The translations under genes were made by a program, and so were the position numbers. From the NCBI RefSeq assembly GCF_006757745.1, contig NZ_AP019740.1:496001-560000 (forward strand): 64,000 nucleotides of DNA, given 5' to 3'. The notes below the pieces were generated by a model that had not been told where the DNA came from, ran no database searches, and saw nothing but the letters and a program-made list of their open reading frames with translations. This stretch comes from Acinetobacter radioresistens DSM 6976 = NBRC 102413 = CIP 103788 (GTDB lineage Bacteria > Pseudomonadota > Gammaproteobacteria > Pseudomonadales > Moraxellaceae). Positions 51,189 through 61,513 of this stretch are shown here, piece by piece (position 1 is the first letter of the stretch; each line of letters opens with the position of its first letter).

Positions 51189-53945
51189 ATGGCTAAGTAC
51201 AGTACAATTAATAGTTTTAATTCACTGACGACTTTAAAAACAACAAAAAAAAATTATCAGATCTTCAGTTTAAGACAGGCCCAGCAGCATCTGGATGATT
51301 TTACCAGGCTACCTAAATCTTTAAAAATATTACTCGAGAACCTGCTACGTTTTGAAGATCAGATTACAGTAAAGCAGGAACATATACAGGCTTTAGTTGC
51401 ATGGCAGCAGAATCGCAGTTCGGTTCAGGAAATTCAGTATCGGCCAGCGCGGGTTCTAATGCAGGATTTTACTGGAGTACCAGCTGTAGTTGACTTGGCT
51501 GCCATGCGTGCAGCAGTCGAAAAGGCAGGAGCTGATCCAGAAAAGATTAATCCGCTAAGCCCTGTTGATCTGGTGATTGATCATTCTGTTATGGTTGACC
51601 ATTTTGCAGATGAATATGCTTTTGAAGCCAATGTTGCTGTAGAGATGCAACGCAATGGCGAGCGCTATCAGTTTTTGCGCTGGGGGCAATCTGCTTTTAA
51701 TAATTTTAGCGTCGTTCCTCCAGGCACAGGAATCTGTCATCAGGTCAATCTTGAGTATCTCGCACAGACTGTATGGACTGGTGAATCAGATGGAAAAGAA
51801 TTTGCTTTTCTAGATACGCTGGTAGGAACAGATTCCCATACAACCATGATCAATGGTTTGGGAGTGCTGGGCTGGGGCGTAGGTGGAATTGAAGCAGAAG
51901 CAGCCATGCTAGGACAGCCCATTTCCATGCTCATTCCTGAGGTGATCGGTTTTCAGCTCACCGGAAAACTGCGCGAAGGAATTACAGCTACAGATCTGGT
52001 ACTGACGATTACCCAGATGCTACGCCAGAAAGGGGTGGTTGGAAAATTTGTCGAGTTTTATGGTGACGGTTTGGCGGAACTGCCATTGGCGGACCGTGCC
52101 ACTATTGCCAATATGGCCCCCGAATATGGTGCAACTTGTGGTTTTTTCCCGGTTGATGAGGTCACCTTGGGTTATTTACGCCTGACCGGCCGAGATGCTG
52201 AACGGATTGAACTGGTTGAAGCCTATTGTAAAGAGCAGGGCCTATGGCGCGAGACAGGAGATGAACCGGTCTTTACTGATACGTTAACCCTGGATATAAG
52301 TACAGTCGAAGCAAGCCTGGCTGGACCAAAGCGTCCACAAGACAGAGTGGCACTTTCTGATGTGCCTCATACTTTTCAGGCACTCATGGATCTGCATTTA
52401 AAGCCTGCTAAAGCTGAAAAGGAACGACTGGAAAATGAAGGGGGCGGTGGTACAGCTGTTGAGGCAGAACAGGCCAATTTACCCCACTCTAATCCTTGCT
52501 GCGTAATAGAGGGGAAAAATTACTTCCTCTCTCATGGTGATGTGGTGATCTCAGCCATTACCTCATGCACCAATACATCAAATCCGAGTGTCATGCTGGC
52601 AGCAGGTTTGCTGGCTAAAAAAGCAGTAGAACAAGGCTTGCAACGGAAAGCATGGGTAAAAAGCTCTCTGGCTCCAGGCTCCAAAGTTGTGACTGATTAT
52701 TTGAAAGCATCTGGACTGATGCCTTATCTCGATCAGCTAGGTTATAACCTGGTAGGGTATGGGTGTACCACCTGTATCGGAAATTCAGGCCCTTTGCCAG
52801 AACCTATCGAAGAGGCAATCCAGAACTTTGACTTAAATGTAGCCGCCGTACTCTCTGGGAACCGTAATTTTGAAGGGCGTGTTCATCCACTGGTAAAAAC
52901 AAACTGGCTGGCATCTCCTCCTTTGGTGATCGCCTACGGTCTGGCTGGAAATATTCGCACTGATTTAAGCTCTGAACCGATTGGTGAAGGAAAAAATGGC
53001 GAAAAAATTTATTTGAAGGATATCTGGCCGACCCAAGCTGAAATTGAAGAGGCTTTGCATTATGTAAATACCCAAATGTTTCATAAAGAATATGCGGCTG
53101 TTTTTGAAGGTGAAGAAAACTGGAAATCTCTGCAAATTCCCGAAACTAAAACTTATCAGTGGGATGAGCACTCTACCTATATCCGTCATCCACCGTTTTT
53201 TGAAAAAATTGATCAGCTCCCACAAACGGTTAAAAATATTGAAAAAGCACGAATACTGGCTGTTCTGGGGGACTCAGTCACTACTGACCATATCTCACCG
53301 GCGGGAAATATCAAGCAAGACAGCCCGGCAGGCCGTTATTTGCAGGAACTGGGTGTAGAGCCAAAAGACTTTAATTCGTATGGATCACGCCGTGGTAATC
53401 ATGAAGTAATGATGCGCGGAACTTTTGCCAATATCCGGATTAAAAATGAAATGCTGGGTGGTGAAGAAGGTGGCAATACACTCCATATACCTACCCATAA
53501 GAAAATGTCTATTTATGATGCGGCCATGCAATATCAGGCAGAAAACACACCCTTGGTTATTATAGCAGGCAAGGAATATGGCACAGGTTCATCACGTGAC
53601 TGGGCAGCTAAAGGAACTAATTTACTGGGAGTGAAAGCTGTTATTGCCCAGAGTTTTGAGCGAATTCACCGCTCCAATCTGGTGGGTATGGGAGTGTTAC
53701 CTTTACAGTTCATGCCAGATGAAAGCAGGACTTCACTCAATATTAATGGTGATGAAATTCTGTCAATTCATGGTTTATCTGATGACTTGTCGCCGCAGCA
53801 GATACTAAGGGTAGAGCTGAAACAACCTGATGGAACGCAGTCAAGTTTTAAGGTTCTGTGCCGTATCGATACTGTTAATGAGGTCGAATATTTTAAGGCC
53901 GGTGGCATTCTCCATTATGTGCTTCGGCATTTGATTGCTTCCTGA
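51189..53945 (+). CDS. acnA: Aconitate hydratase A
   Basis: AcnA interconverts citrate and isocitrate in the TCA cycle. The 918 residues are of the IRP1/AcnA length. The [4Fe-4S] ligands are Cys460 ([13 protein letters not shown]), Cys526 and Cys529 ([13 protein letters not shown]), with the same 66 and 3 spacing as in E. coli Acn[31 protein letters not shown] and [16 protein letters not shown] (swivel domain) are intact. The ATG at 51189 has GGAGG (51176-51180) 8 bases upstream; the longer frame from a TTG at 51153 is less likely. It stands alone. Confidence 0.97.
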   Translation: MAKYSTINSFNSLTTLKTTKKNYQIFSLRQAQQHLDDFTRLPKSLKILLENLLRFEDQITVKQEHIQALVAWQQNRSSVQEIQYRPARVLMQDFTGVPAVVDLAAMRAAVEKAGADPEKINPLSPVDLVIDHSVMVDHFADEYAFEANVAVEMQRNGERYQFLRWGQSAFNNFSVVPPGTGICHQVNLEYLAQTVWTGESDGKEFAFLDTLVGTDSHTTMINGLGVLGWGVGGIEAEAAMLGQPISMLIPEVIGFQLTGKLREGITATDLVLTITQMLRQKGVVGKFVEFYGDGLAELPLADRATIANMAPEYGATCGFFPVDEVTLGYLRLTGRDAERIELVEAYCKEQGLWRETGDEPVFTDTLTLDISTVEASLAGPKRPQDRVALSDVPHTFQALMDLHLKPAKAEKERLENEGGGGTAVEAEQANLPHSNPCCVIEGKNYFLSHGDVVISAITSCTNTSNPSVMLAAGLLAKKAVEQGLQRKAWVKSSLAPGSKVVTDYLKASGLMPYLDQLGYNLVGYGCTTCIGNSGPLPEPIEEAIQNFDLNVAAVLSGNRNFEGRVHPLVKTNWLASPPLVIAYGLAGNIRTDLSSEPIGEGKNGEKIYLKDIWPTQAEIEEALHYVNTQMFHKEYAAVFEGEENWKSLQIPETKTYQWDEHSTYIRHPPFFEKIDQLPQTVKNIEKARILAVLGDSVTTDHISPAGNIKQDSPAGRYLQELGVEPKDFNSYGSRRGNHEVMMRGTFANIRIKNEMLGGEEGGNTLHIPTHKKMSIYDAAMQYQAENTPLVIIAGKEYGTGSSRDWAAKGTNLLGVKAVIAQSFERIHRSNLVGMGVLPLQFMPDESRTSLNINGDEILSIHGLSDDLSPQQILRVELKQPDGTQSSFKVLCRIDTVNEVEYFKAGGILHYVLRHLIAS

Positions 53946-54074
53946 AGAGTAGTTGCCTGAGCTTCATATCATTTGTATGGTTCAGACAGCAGAATTTTTT
54001 TGGATCTTATGAGCTGTCACACTGAGGTCATTCCCGTTAAAATAGAGTGATCTGTAATATTTTCATGGAATGTA

Positions 54075-54845
54075 ATGACTGAACTTCTCCAAAACGATGA
54101 ATATGAGCGCCGATTTGCGGGTGTGGCCAAAATCTATGGAGATGAGGCATTTAATTACTATGAACACAGTCATGTTATGGTGATTGGAATCGGCGGTGTA
54201 GGTTCTTGGGCAGTAGAAGCTTTGGCCCGTTCCGGCATAGGTGAATTGACATTGGTCGATATGGATGTGGTAGCTGCATCTAATATTAATCGACAGTTAC
54301 CTGCTATGACCGCTACCTTGGGACAGGAAAAAATTGCTGTCATGGCTGAACGTTGCTATTCCATTAATCCCAGAATTAAGGTCAACCTGGTTGATGACTA
54401 CCTGTCTTCAGACAATGTAAAAGAGATACTTGCCATGGCGCCTGATCTGGTACTGGACTGTATTGATGATGTCAAAGCTAAACTGGCCCTCATGCTGCAT
54501 TGCCGCTTTAATAAAATCCCTCTAATTGTTTCTGGTGGAGCAGGAGGCAAGCTTGATCCGCTTAAAATCAGAGTGGCAGATCTGTCAAAAACCGAACAGG
54601 ACCCTATGCTGGCTAAACTACGTACCCAGTTACGCAGTAAAGGAATTTGCAAAAAGCCAAAAGAGAAATTCGGGATTACCTGTATTTATTCAATTGATAA
54701 TCCGTTTTCCAGTAGCGAAGTTTGTGCTAGTGCAGGGCTGCGCTGTGGAGGATATGGTTCTGCTGTGGTGGTAACTTCAAGTTTTGCCATGGTGGCAGTC
54801 GCAGAGGTTTTGAGAAAACTTGAAGCAATTAAGGCAAAACAGTAA
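54075..54845 (+). CDS. tcdA: tRNA threonylcarbamoyladenosine dehydratase (TcdA/CsdL)
   Basis: TcdA makes the cyclic form of t6A at position 37 of ANN-decoding tRNAs, with ATP. The 256-residue E1-like ThiF-fold protein has the adenylate site GIGGVGS (38-44), SWAVEALARSGIGELTLVDMDVVAASNINRQ, VLDCIDDVKAKLALM, and the late FSSSEVCASAGLRCGGYGSAVVVTSSFA. This arrangement identifies TcdA rather than MoeB or ThiF. It converges on dusA across a shared hairpin. Confidence 0.94.
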   Translation: MTELLQNDEYERRFAGVAKIYGDEAFNYYEHSHVMVIGIGGVGSWAVEALARSGIGELTLVDMDVVAASNINRQLPAMTATLGQEKIAVMAERCYSINPRIKVNLVDDYLSSDNVKEILAMAPDLVLDCIDDVKAKLALMLHCRFNKIPLIVSGGAGGKLDPLKIRVADLSKTEQDPMLAKLRTQLRSKGICKKPKEKFGITCIYSIDNPFSSSEVCASAGLRCGGYGSAVVVTSSFAMVAVAEVLRKLEAIKAKQ

Positions 54846-54881
54846 CGCTACTGCTTGTATTTTATAATATGCTTTTAGAAA

Positions 54882-54908
54882 TAAAGCCCCTTAAACAGGG
54901 GCTTTAAA
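54882..54908. terminator. Shared terminator between tcdA and dusA
   Basis: TAAAGCCCC and GGGGCTTTA form a 9-bp stem around TTAAACA; it can fold on either strand, though the T tract is weak. It lies between the converging genes. Confidence 0.7.
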
Positions 54909-54910
54909 GT

Positions 54911-55918
54911 TTAAAAAATATGTTGTTCTTTCAGGTAATCTTCAGTGCGCTGCATGGCAGCCTTAATATTCTGAATCGCACTTTCGACATCAGCATAAGT
55001 TTTGGCATTCCCTCCACTTAAAGCCTGACGCCATTTTCGGGCTCCAGGTAAATACTGGAATAAACCTAAAATATGCCTGGTAATCACAGATAGTGGTGCA
55101 CCCTCTTCTAGCCGTTTGGCAATATAAGGAAGCATCTGTTCCATAATTTCAAAACGGTCTGGCATGGGTAAATTCCAGAGCTCACCTAATTCGGCCAGCA
55201 GATAAGGGTTATGGTAGGCTTCACGGCCAATCATGACACCATCTACATGTTTCAAGTGCTCTTGTGTCTCAGCTAAAGTTTTAACGCCGCCATTAATTTC
55301 AATCGTGAGGTGAGGACGTTCCTGTTTTAACCGGTAGACATCCTCATAACGCAAAGGTGGAACTTCACGGTTTTCTTTTGGAGATAATCCTTGTAATAGG
55401 GCAATACGGGCATGCACAATAAAATTATTACAACCAGTTTTTGCTACTGTGTCCACAAAATGCAGCATCTCTTCATAAGATTGCATGTCATCAATTCCGA
55501 TTCGATGTTTAACCGTAACCGGAATATTAACTGCCTGGCGCATCGCTGAAATACATTCTGCCACCAGCTCAGGCTCTGCCATCAGGCAGGCACCAATTTT
55601 ATTATTTTGTACCCGGTCACTTGGACAGCCGACATTCAGGTTAACTTCATTATAACCCCAGTCCTCAGCCATCTTTGTACATGTGGCCAAATCTTTTGGG
55701 TTAGAGCCACCGAGTTGGAGTACAACCGGATGTTCTTCTTGATTGTAATTTAGATGGCGGCCAGCATCTCCAAATAAGATCGCTCCAGTCGTGACCATTT
55801 CAGTATAAAGGATCACATTTGGATTAAACAGGCGAGCAAAGAAACGGTAGTCACGGGTCGTCCAGTCCATCATCGGCGCAACCGAAATACGAGGCTGAGG
55901 TGACTGAAGAATTTGCAT
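54911..55918 (-). CDS. dusA: tRNA-dihydrouridine synthase A
   Basis: DusA reduces U20 and U20a of tRNAs to dihydrouridine with FMN. The 335 residues start with SVAPMMDWTTRDYRFFARL, then VLQLGGSNPKDLATC, NLNVGCPSDRVQNNKIGACLM with the catalytic Cys98, VTVKHRIGIDD, VHARIALLQGLSPKENREVPPLRYE and LTIEINGGVKT. The ALLQGLSPKENR stretch is diagnostic of the DusA subgroup. It starts 209 bases before the divergent HEPN-like gene. Confidence 0.96.
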   Translation of the reverse strand: MQILQSPQPRISVAPMMDWTTRDYRFFARLFNPNVILYTEMVTTGAILFGDAGRHLNYNQEEHPVVLQLGGSNPKDLATCTKMAEDWGYNEVNLNVGCPSDRVQNNKIGACLMAEPELVAECISAMRQAVNIPVTVKHRIGIDDMQSYEEMLHFVDTVAKTGCNNFIVHARIALLQGLSPKENREVPPLRYEDVYRLKQERPHLTIEINGGVKTLAETQEHLKHVDGVMIGREAYHNPYLLAELGELWNLPMPDRFEIMEQMLPYIAKRLEEGAPLSVITRHILGLFQYLPGARKWRQALSGGNAKTYADVESAIQNIKAAMQRTEDYLKEQHIF

Positions 55919-56127
55919 ATCCGGACCTGAAGCTAACAGAAAAACGAAGAGGCGTATTATACGGGGTTTAGATCTGATACAACAGGGTAAGCTTTTAACT
56001 GTAGGGCCAAATCACGAGGTATAAAATAAAATTAACCTCTGGTCACAATAAGTATTTGAAGTAACCTCAGCTTTAGCGCTATTTTAAAAATATAGACAAG
56101 ATAAAATAATCATAAGTGGGGTAGGCA

Positions 56128-56778
56128 ATGTTAGTGCTAGAAGAGGTTTTCAGAGCAAAAAAAGCCGAATATCCTGAGCATTTTAATTTGCGGATGCAGC
56201 GTAGCATCAGCTGGTTGAAGCAATCGATTGATCTCGATGAAAATCTCGAGCTAAAGATACTTAGCCTGTGGATTAGCTTACAGGCCCTATATGTGACTTC
56301 AAAAATAAACCAAATTTCACATCAAGAAGAACTCTGCCTATTTTTAAAATCACTCTTGCAATATGATGTAGAAGGGAAACTTGAGCGAACTTTATGGGGA
56401 AGGCTTTATTCAGCTATACAGACTTACCTGATGAGTCAATATAGCCGGCAGTCCTACTGGCAATATCGTCATGGCCAGCTAACACAGCCAGAATGGCAGA
56501 TGCAAGATTTACAGGAGCAGCAAAACTGTGAACAGATATTCAGACATAAAGACACTGCTGCATTACTAGAAATAGTATTTGCAAGATTAATAACGCTACA
56601 TACTCAAATTCTGCAAGGTGGCATCACCTGCAAAAGCCAGTTACAGGCTGAGCTGAATGAGCTGGCTTCCCGTATCCTGACTACATTGCTTCCTGTGTTA
56701 ATTTTAATCATGCTGGAACATGGAGAATGTTTTAGCCATAGCCAGCAGCCTTTTTATCCTCAAGTTGCTGTTTGCTAG
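56128..56778 (+). CDS. HEPN-type protein with degenerate catalytic motif
   Basis: A 216-residue helical protein. Its parts line up with a family of large HEPN-like proteins: FRAKKAEYPEHFNLRMQRSISWLKQSI, LSLWISLQALY, the RTLWGRLYSAIQTYL helix, and DTAALLEIVFARLITLHTQILQGG followed by TTLLPVLILIMLEHG. Where active members read LRNQxxHGG, this one reads LHTQILQGG: Arg becomes His158, Asn becomes Thr159 and His becomes Gln163. RNase activity is therefore unlikely if that motif is the active one. GGGGTAGG precedes the ATG. No partner gene is adjacent. Family placement is from memory of the pattern. Confidence 0.7.
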   Translation: MLVLEEVFRAKKAEYPEHFNLRMQRSISWLKQSIDLDENLELKILSLWISLQALYVTSKINQISHQEELCLFLKSLLQYDVEGKLERTLWGRLYSAIQTYLMSQYSRQSYWQYRHGQLTQPEWQMQDLQEQQNCEQIFRHKDTAALLEIVFARLITLHTQILQGGITCKSQLQAELNELASRILTTLLPVLILIMLEHGECFSHSQQPFYPQVAVC

Positions 56779-56799
56779 TTTCTAGGTGATCAAAATTTT

Positions 56800-57990
56800 T
56801 TAAGCCTGCTGCGGCTCATGCTTGATCAACTGGTCAATCAGGGCAAATACTGTTGCAGCTAGAGCCAAAGAGAAACCAGCGAGACAGGTCATCAGCCATC
56901 CCCCATGATGCCAAGCATAAATCCCTAATGCAGAACCGCCCGCAGCTCCAATAAAATACATGGTCATGTAAATGGCATTTAAACGGGATTTGGCATCTGG
57001 GCGTAGCCGGAAGACAATATTCTGGTTGCAGCTATGCACTATTGCCAAACCTAGATGGATTATACCGAAGCCGGTGATATAACTTATTAAGCTATACTGG
57101 GTAAAATAAAATGCAATCCAGCTGATACCTAATAGCCCGCAACCGATCCAGGTAAGAATCCGGGTATAACCTTTATCTGCCTGTTTACCAATCCACTGGG
57201 TGGATAAGGCACCAAATATCCCCATAAGAGGTATCAAGCCAATCATAAAGTCAGGTAGCTGGAATGCAGGCCCTGAAAGTAATACTGCAATTGTTGAAAA
57301 AAGTGTACTGACCGAAGCGAATGCGCACCCACCGACGAGTGAGCGTAAGACCAGACGTTTTTCTTCTTTAATCAGGCTGGCCATTGAACTAAAGATTTGC
57401 AGATAGCCCATCTTGAAACGCATGACATAAGGCAGCCGACTTTTTAGCAGGTAAGCCAGGCATAACATCATGACCGCGCTAGCCAAATAAATAATGTTCC
57501 ATTCAAATAGATTGGATAATACGCCTGCCAGACTGGTTGAAAGAAGTATCCCAATTAACAGGCCACTCATTAAAAAACCAACAACCTCTCCGGTCTTTTC
57601 CGGTTGAACCGCCATGGTAGCCAGTGGAATAAGCACCTGAGCAGCAACTGAAAACAGACCTGCTATAACAGTGCCAACCCAGAGCATAGGCAGGTTGATA
57701 GCAAAACCACAAAGAAGCAGACCAATAGCAGCAAAAAACATGAGTAAAGGAATAAATCTGCTTTTATTGAGAATATCCCCTAAAGGTACAATAAACAGCA
57801 AGCCTAGCGCATAAGAGACCTGAGCAAAAGTAACAGTTAAAGCTGCTTGGGCCTCAGTTACGGCAAAATATTGCTGAATAGAATGTACCAGTGGCTGACA
57901 ATAATAATTTACTCCTGCACATAGCCCACATGCGATTGCCATTAGCCAGAGCAGTGGTCTGTTCTGGCTAATATCCTGAGAGTTATCCAT
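56800..57990 (-). CDS. MFS transporter (drug or metabolite efflux type)
   Basis: A 396-residue major facilitator with about twelve membrane segments and a central hydrophilic loop near residues 185-205. The first half has MAIACGLCAGVNYYCQPLVHSIQQYF and the motif A-like GDILNKSRFIPL; the second half has LIPLMGIFGALSTQWIGKQADKG and NAIYMTMYFIGAAGGSALG. This resembles YgaY- and AraJ-type exporters. The substrate cannot be told. It converges with the HEPN-type gene and no regulator is adjacent. Confidence 0.88.
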   Translation of the reverse strand: MDNSQDISQNRPLLWLMAIACGLCAGVNYYCQPLVHSIQQYFAVTEAQAALTVTFAQVSYALGLLFIVPLGDILNKSRFIPLLMFFAAIGLLLCGFAINLPMLWVGTVIAGLFSVAAQVLIPLATMAVQPEKTGEVVGFLMSGLLIGILLSTSLAGVLSNLFEWNIIYLASAVMMLCLAYLLKSRLPYVMRFKMGYLQIFSSMASLIKEEKRLVLRSLVGGCAFASVSTLFSTIAVLLSGPAFQLPDFMIGLIPLMGIFGALSTQWIGKQADKGYTRILTWIGCGLLGISWIAFYFTQYSLISYITGFGIIHLGLAIVHSCNQNIVFRLRPDAKSRLNAIYMTMYFIGAAGGSALGIYAWHHGGWLMTCLAGFSLALAATVFALIDQLIKHEPQQA

Positions 57991-58205
57991 TTTACTTTTC
58001 CGGAATTAAAAAATGGCCAAATCTGGCGGTTACTTTTCTGAAACTGTATTTGCTATAGAGATGCAGGGCAGCTCCAGCTTACATCAAGTTGCTGCTATTC
58101 TACTTTGATACGCAGTTATTTAAGATTCTTCATGCACTCTTTTAGCACATTATGAAAATAACTATTATAGACAAGCAGAATATCTAACTTCCATAAAAGT
58201 AAAAT

Positions 58206-59129
58206 TCAATGCTGCAGCTTTCGCTTACTTAATGTAATTATCATTACACCAACAATATTTAAGATACATCCTAGCCACTGCCAGCCATTCAGGTATTCGT
58301 CTAAAAATACTACGGCCAGAAGCAGTGTCAAAATTGGTCCAATAGAGGCAATCATGGCTGATTGCGCTGCACCCAATCGCTCTATACTCTGCATGAGTAA
58401 AATAGTAGGCAATACTGTCACCAGAATTCCTAGTGCAATACCGTACCAGATCACAGAGGCAGGTAACTGTGTAATCAGTACTAAAGGTTGGGGGGTAGCA
58501 AGAAAATAATGTATTAAAGTACCACTACAAGCCACACTCAGGGCTAGGCCTGTAAAATTCCAGGAACCAAATTTATGGATTAGGTGCGGTGTAAGCAAAA
58601 GGTAAGCTGAAAAGGCCACAGCACTGGCAAAAACCAGTCCTGCACCTAACCATAAAGAGTTTTCAGGACCAGACTGATGTTCCTGTAACATCACTAAAAC
58701 TGTACCACTATAGCTGAGTAAAATTGCAAAAAGCATTTTTGGAGCGAGCTTTTGCCGGTAAATCAGACTAGAAGCCAGTACCGTTAGAGTTGGATATAAA
58801 AACAGGATAATCCTTTCCAATGAGGCACTGATAAACATTAATCCTAAGAAATCAAGCCAGCTGGCAAGGTAATAGCCAAGTATGCCCGCCAACACCAGTA
58901 ATAACCATTCTCGCGGTCTGATATCCTGATTACGGTGACGATTCAGCCAGCAAATAACAAGAAAAAAGGGCAAGGCACTCGCCATTCTCAGCGCCATCAA
59001 TAGCGTAGCGTCAACCAGTGGAGAAAGAGCATAAGTCTGCTTGATAAAAATTGCTTTGGTACTAAATAGAAAAGCAGAGCAAATGGCAAACAGGGAGCCA
59101 AGCTGTATCCGGGTAATGGAGAATTTCAT
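58206..59129 (-). CDS. EamA/DMT family transporter
   Basis: A 307-residue protein with ten membrane segments in two EamA halves: SLFAICSAFLFSTKAIFIKQTYALSPLVDATLLMALRM opens the first, and LVFASAVAFSAYLLLTPHLIHKFGS the second, which ends with the signature EYLNGWQWLGCILNIVGVMIITLSKRK. DMT transporters move amino acids, nucleotides or drugs out of the cell; this one's substrate is unknown. I choose the ATG on 59127-59129; a GTG seven codons earlier is an alternative. About 215 bases separate it from the MFS gene. Confidence 0.88.
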   Translation of the reverse strand: MKFSITRIQLGSLFAICSAFLFSTKAIFIKQTYALSPLVDATLLMALRMASALPFFLVICWLNRHRNQDIRPREWLLLVLAGILGYYLASWLDFLGLMFISASLERIILFLYPTLTVLASSLIYRQKLAPKMLFAILLSYSGTVLVMLQEHQSGPENSLWLGAGLVFASAVAFSAYLLLTPHLIHKFGSWNFTGLALSVACSGTLIHYFLATPQPLVLITQLPASVIWYGIALGILVTVLPTILLMQSIERLGAAQSAMIASIGPILTLLLAVVFLDEYLNGWQWLGCILNIVGVMIITLSKRKLQH

Positions 59130-60047
59130 TTTATAGTCTTGTTTAATCACGTTGCCTGATACAGCCAGAGCGGCAAACGTATCGATACTTGAATTATAAA
59201 GTTTTACCGTGGTGAGAGAAAATATAAAAAAGTCATTAATCCTTAAAGCTTGGGGAATAAGTCAATTTGTTAAGATCATTTATTAGAGAAAGTTTTGCTT
59301 GATCAGAACACAGCAGAATAATCACTATATAGAAATTTAACTTATACAGTCTTAACTCTTGTTGTATTTATGCCCAAAAATAGTGCAATTTAAATCAAAA
59401 AATAGAAATAGATCAGCTGTTCATCATCAGATAAAATGATGAAAAAACTTTTTCTGTAAATTTCTATATTTTTTTCAAACTATGATAAAGCTCTAGATTT
59501 AACAAAATATCTATCACTACTAAGTGTAGCTAACCAGTTTAATATGCTTTATCCATGATTCACTTTTTTGCCTAGAACTTTAAAGAACACTGCTATTTTC
59601 TTATTTTAATGAACTCACTATTCTGTCAGAAAAGCAAAATATGCCTTCATATAGAATTAAATTAAGTACAGGTTGCCGGAAAATAAAGTCGGCAAGTGGC
59701 GTGATGAATGTTTAAAAGTGTTCCATTCATTGTCAGAAATGCCATTCAATGTTGCTATAGAAAATTATAAAAAATATATAACAAGGAAATTAAAAGAAAG
59801 AACGGAGAAAAAATAAACAGAATGAATAAAAAATATTCATTTAATGTATAAATAATAATTATATTTTATGGTTGGATTTTTTATATTTATGAATCATCAG
59901 TTCAAAATATAGGTATTTATTAAATAAATATTGGGTAGTATTTTAAAACGGTTCAATTAGAATCCAGAAATTCAACAAGAATACATCCTGGGGGAAACAT
60001 CGTTTTTGGCGATGTTTACTTAAGAAAAATTAGCTTGAGGAACGCTC
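59130..60047. other. Long intergenic region before pntAA
   Basis: About 918 A+T-rich bases with no supported gene. It holds a 6-bp hairpin TTGCCG/CGGCAA (59673-59695), a nine-codon frame at about 59822 after GGAG, and, at its right end, the leader hairpin of pntAA. None of these is strong evidence of a gene. Confidence 0.4.
59995..60017 (+). promoter_or_regulatory. Leader hairpin upstream of pntAA
   Basis: AAACATCG (59995-60002) pairs with CGATGTTT (60010-60017) around TTTTTGG. It is preceded by a run of G and sits 30 bases before the ATG, clear of the ribosome site GAGG (60037-60040). It looks like an mRNA leader structure; no function is known. Confidence 0.5.
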
Positions 60048-61175
60048 ATGCAGATCGGAATCCCAACCGAAACTGTTATCGGTGAAAATCGTGTGGCTGC
60101 TACGCCAGAGACAGTAAAAAAGTTGATCAATGCTGGTCATAGTGTCGTTATTGAACGTGGAGCAGGGGTTAAAGCTGCTTATATAGATAGCGCTTATGAA
60201 CAGGTTGGTGCAACCATAACCGATGATGCCTATCAGAATAGCCAGATTATTTTAAAAGTTCGGGCACCTAAAGGGGAGGAGATTCAGAAACTTTCTCCTC
60301 ATACAACGGTTGTGGCAATGTTTGATCCATATCGTAATACTGAGCTTGATCAGTTTGCATCACAACAGGTTTCTGCATTTGCCCTTGAGTTGTTGCCCCG
60401 TACTTTGTCTCGTGCACAAAATATGGATGTACTGTCTTCACAGGCCAACTTGGCCGGTTACAAATCGGTATTGCTGGCGGCCAATGAATATCAACGTATG
60501 TTCCCAATGCTGATGACCGCGGCTGGTACTGTAAAGCCCGCCCGTGTAGTAGTCATGGGAGTGGGTGTTGCAGGCCTGCAGGCAATTGCAACAGCGAAGC
60601 GCCTGGGTGCAGTAGTTGAAGCAACTGACCTGCGTCCAACTGCAAAAGATCAGGTTGAGTCTTTGGGTGGCAAATGGCTGGATGTACCCATGTCTGCAGA
60701 AGAGCAGCAACGTGCTGCGGAAGCTGCAAAAAATGGTTACGGCTGGATGCCTGGTGAACAATATATTAAAGATCAGGCCGCTATTGTTGATAAAGCTGTT
60801 TCCAATGCCGATATTGTAATTACTACGGCACTGCTACCTGGCCGCGATGCGCCGCGTCTTATTAAAGCTGAAACTGTGGCCAAGATGAAACCGGGCTCAG
60901 TCATTCTGGATATGGCAGTTGAGTCAGGCGGTAATGTAGAAGGCTCTAAATGTGGTGAGACAGTCACGACCAGTAATGGTGTAAAAATTCTGGGTGTGCC
61001 GAATATTCCTGCCACTGTGGCGACAGAAGCTTCAGCATTGTATGCCCGTAATGTATTCAATTTTGTCGAAACCCTGTTTGATCAAGAAAAAAACTTTACG
61101 GTTAACCTGGAAGACGAAATTCAAAAAGCCCTGCTGGTCACTCACAATGGCCAAGTCCTGCTTAAACGTGGTTAA
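60048..61175 (+). CDS. pntAA: NAD(P) transhydrogenase alpha subunit, soluble part
   Basis: This subunit binds NAD(H) in the proton-driven transhydrogenase that makes NADPH. The 375 residues start [40 protein letters not shown], then the nucleotide motif [27 protein letters not shown] and the mobile loop [12 protein letters not shown]. The protein stops before the membrane part, which is encoded separately by pntAB 11 bases downstream: a split alpha subunit, as in many bacteria other than E. coli. GAGG lies 7 bases before the ATG. Confidence 0.96.
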   Translation: MQIGIPTETVIGENRVAATPETVKKLINAGHSVVIERGAGVKAAYIDSAYEQVGATITDDAYQNSQIILKVRAPKGEEIQKLSPHTTVVAMFDPYRNTELDQFASQQVSAFALELLPRTLSRAQNMDVLSSQANLAGYKSVLLAANEYQRMFPMLMTAAGTVKPARVVVMGVGVAGLQAIATAKRLGAVVEATDLRPTAKDQVESLGGKWLDVPMSAEEQQRAAEAAKNGYGWMPGEQYIKDQAAIVDKAVSNADIVITTALLPGRDAPRLIKAETVAKMKPGSVILDMAVESGGNVEGSKCGETVTTSNGVKILGVPNIPATVATEASALYARNVFNFVETLFDQEKNFTVNLEDEIQKALLVTHNGQVLLKRG

Positions 61176-61186
61176 GGAGACTGCTC

Positions 61187-61510
61187 ATGGTTGAAACTAT
61201 TACAATTTTTGTCCTAGCCATCTTTGTGGGTTATTACGTGGTATGGGGCGTTACTCCGGCATTACATACACCGTTGATGGCAGTAACCAATGCACTTTCC
61301 TCAATTATTATTGTGGGTGCCATGATTCAGACAGTAGGTATGCCTGTGTTTGGTGTAGATGCAAATGTAGCGTTCCAGAGCATCAATGTAGTGAGTGTAC
61401 TTGGTGCAATCGCAGTCTTTCTGGCCAGTATTAATATTTTTGGCGGTTTCGCTGTAACGGCACGCATGCTTGAAATGTTTAAGCCAAAGCAAAAGAAAAA
61501 AGAGGGCTAA
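61187..61510 (+). CDS. pntAB: NAD(P) transhydrogenase alpha subunit, membrane part
   Basis: A 107-residue inner-membrane protein that supplies part of the proton channel. It has three or four hydrophobic segments: [44 protein letters not shown] and [32 protein letters not shown], with a lysine-rich tail. This equals the C-terminal piece of E. coli PntA. GGAG precedes the ATG, and pntB starts 3 bases after the stop. Confidence 0.95.
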   Translation: MVETITIFVLAIFVGYYVVWGVTPALHTPLMAVTNALSSIIIVGAMIQTVGMPVFGVDANVAFQSINVVSVLGAIAVFLASINIFGGFAVTARMLEMFKPKQKKKEG

Positions 61511-61513
61511 TAA

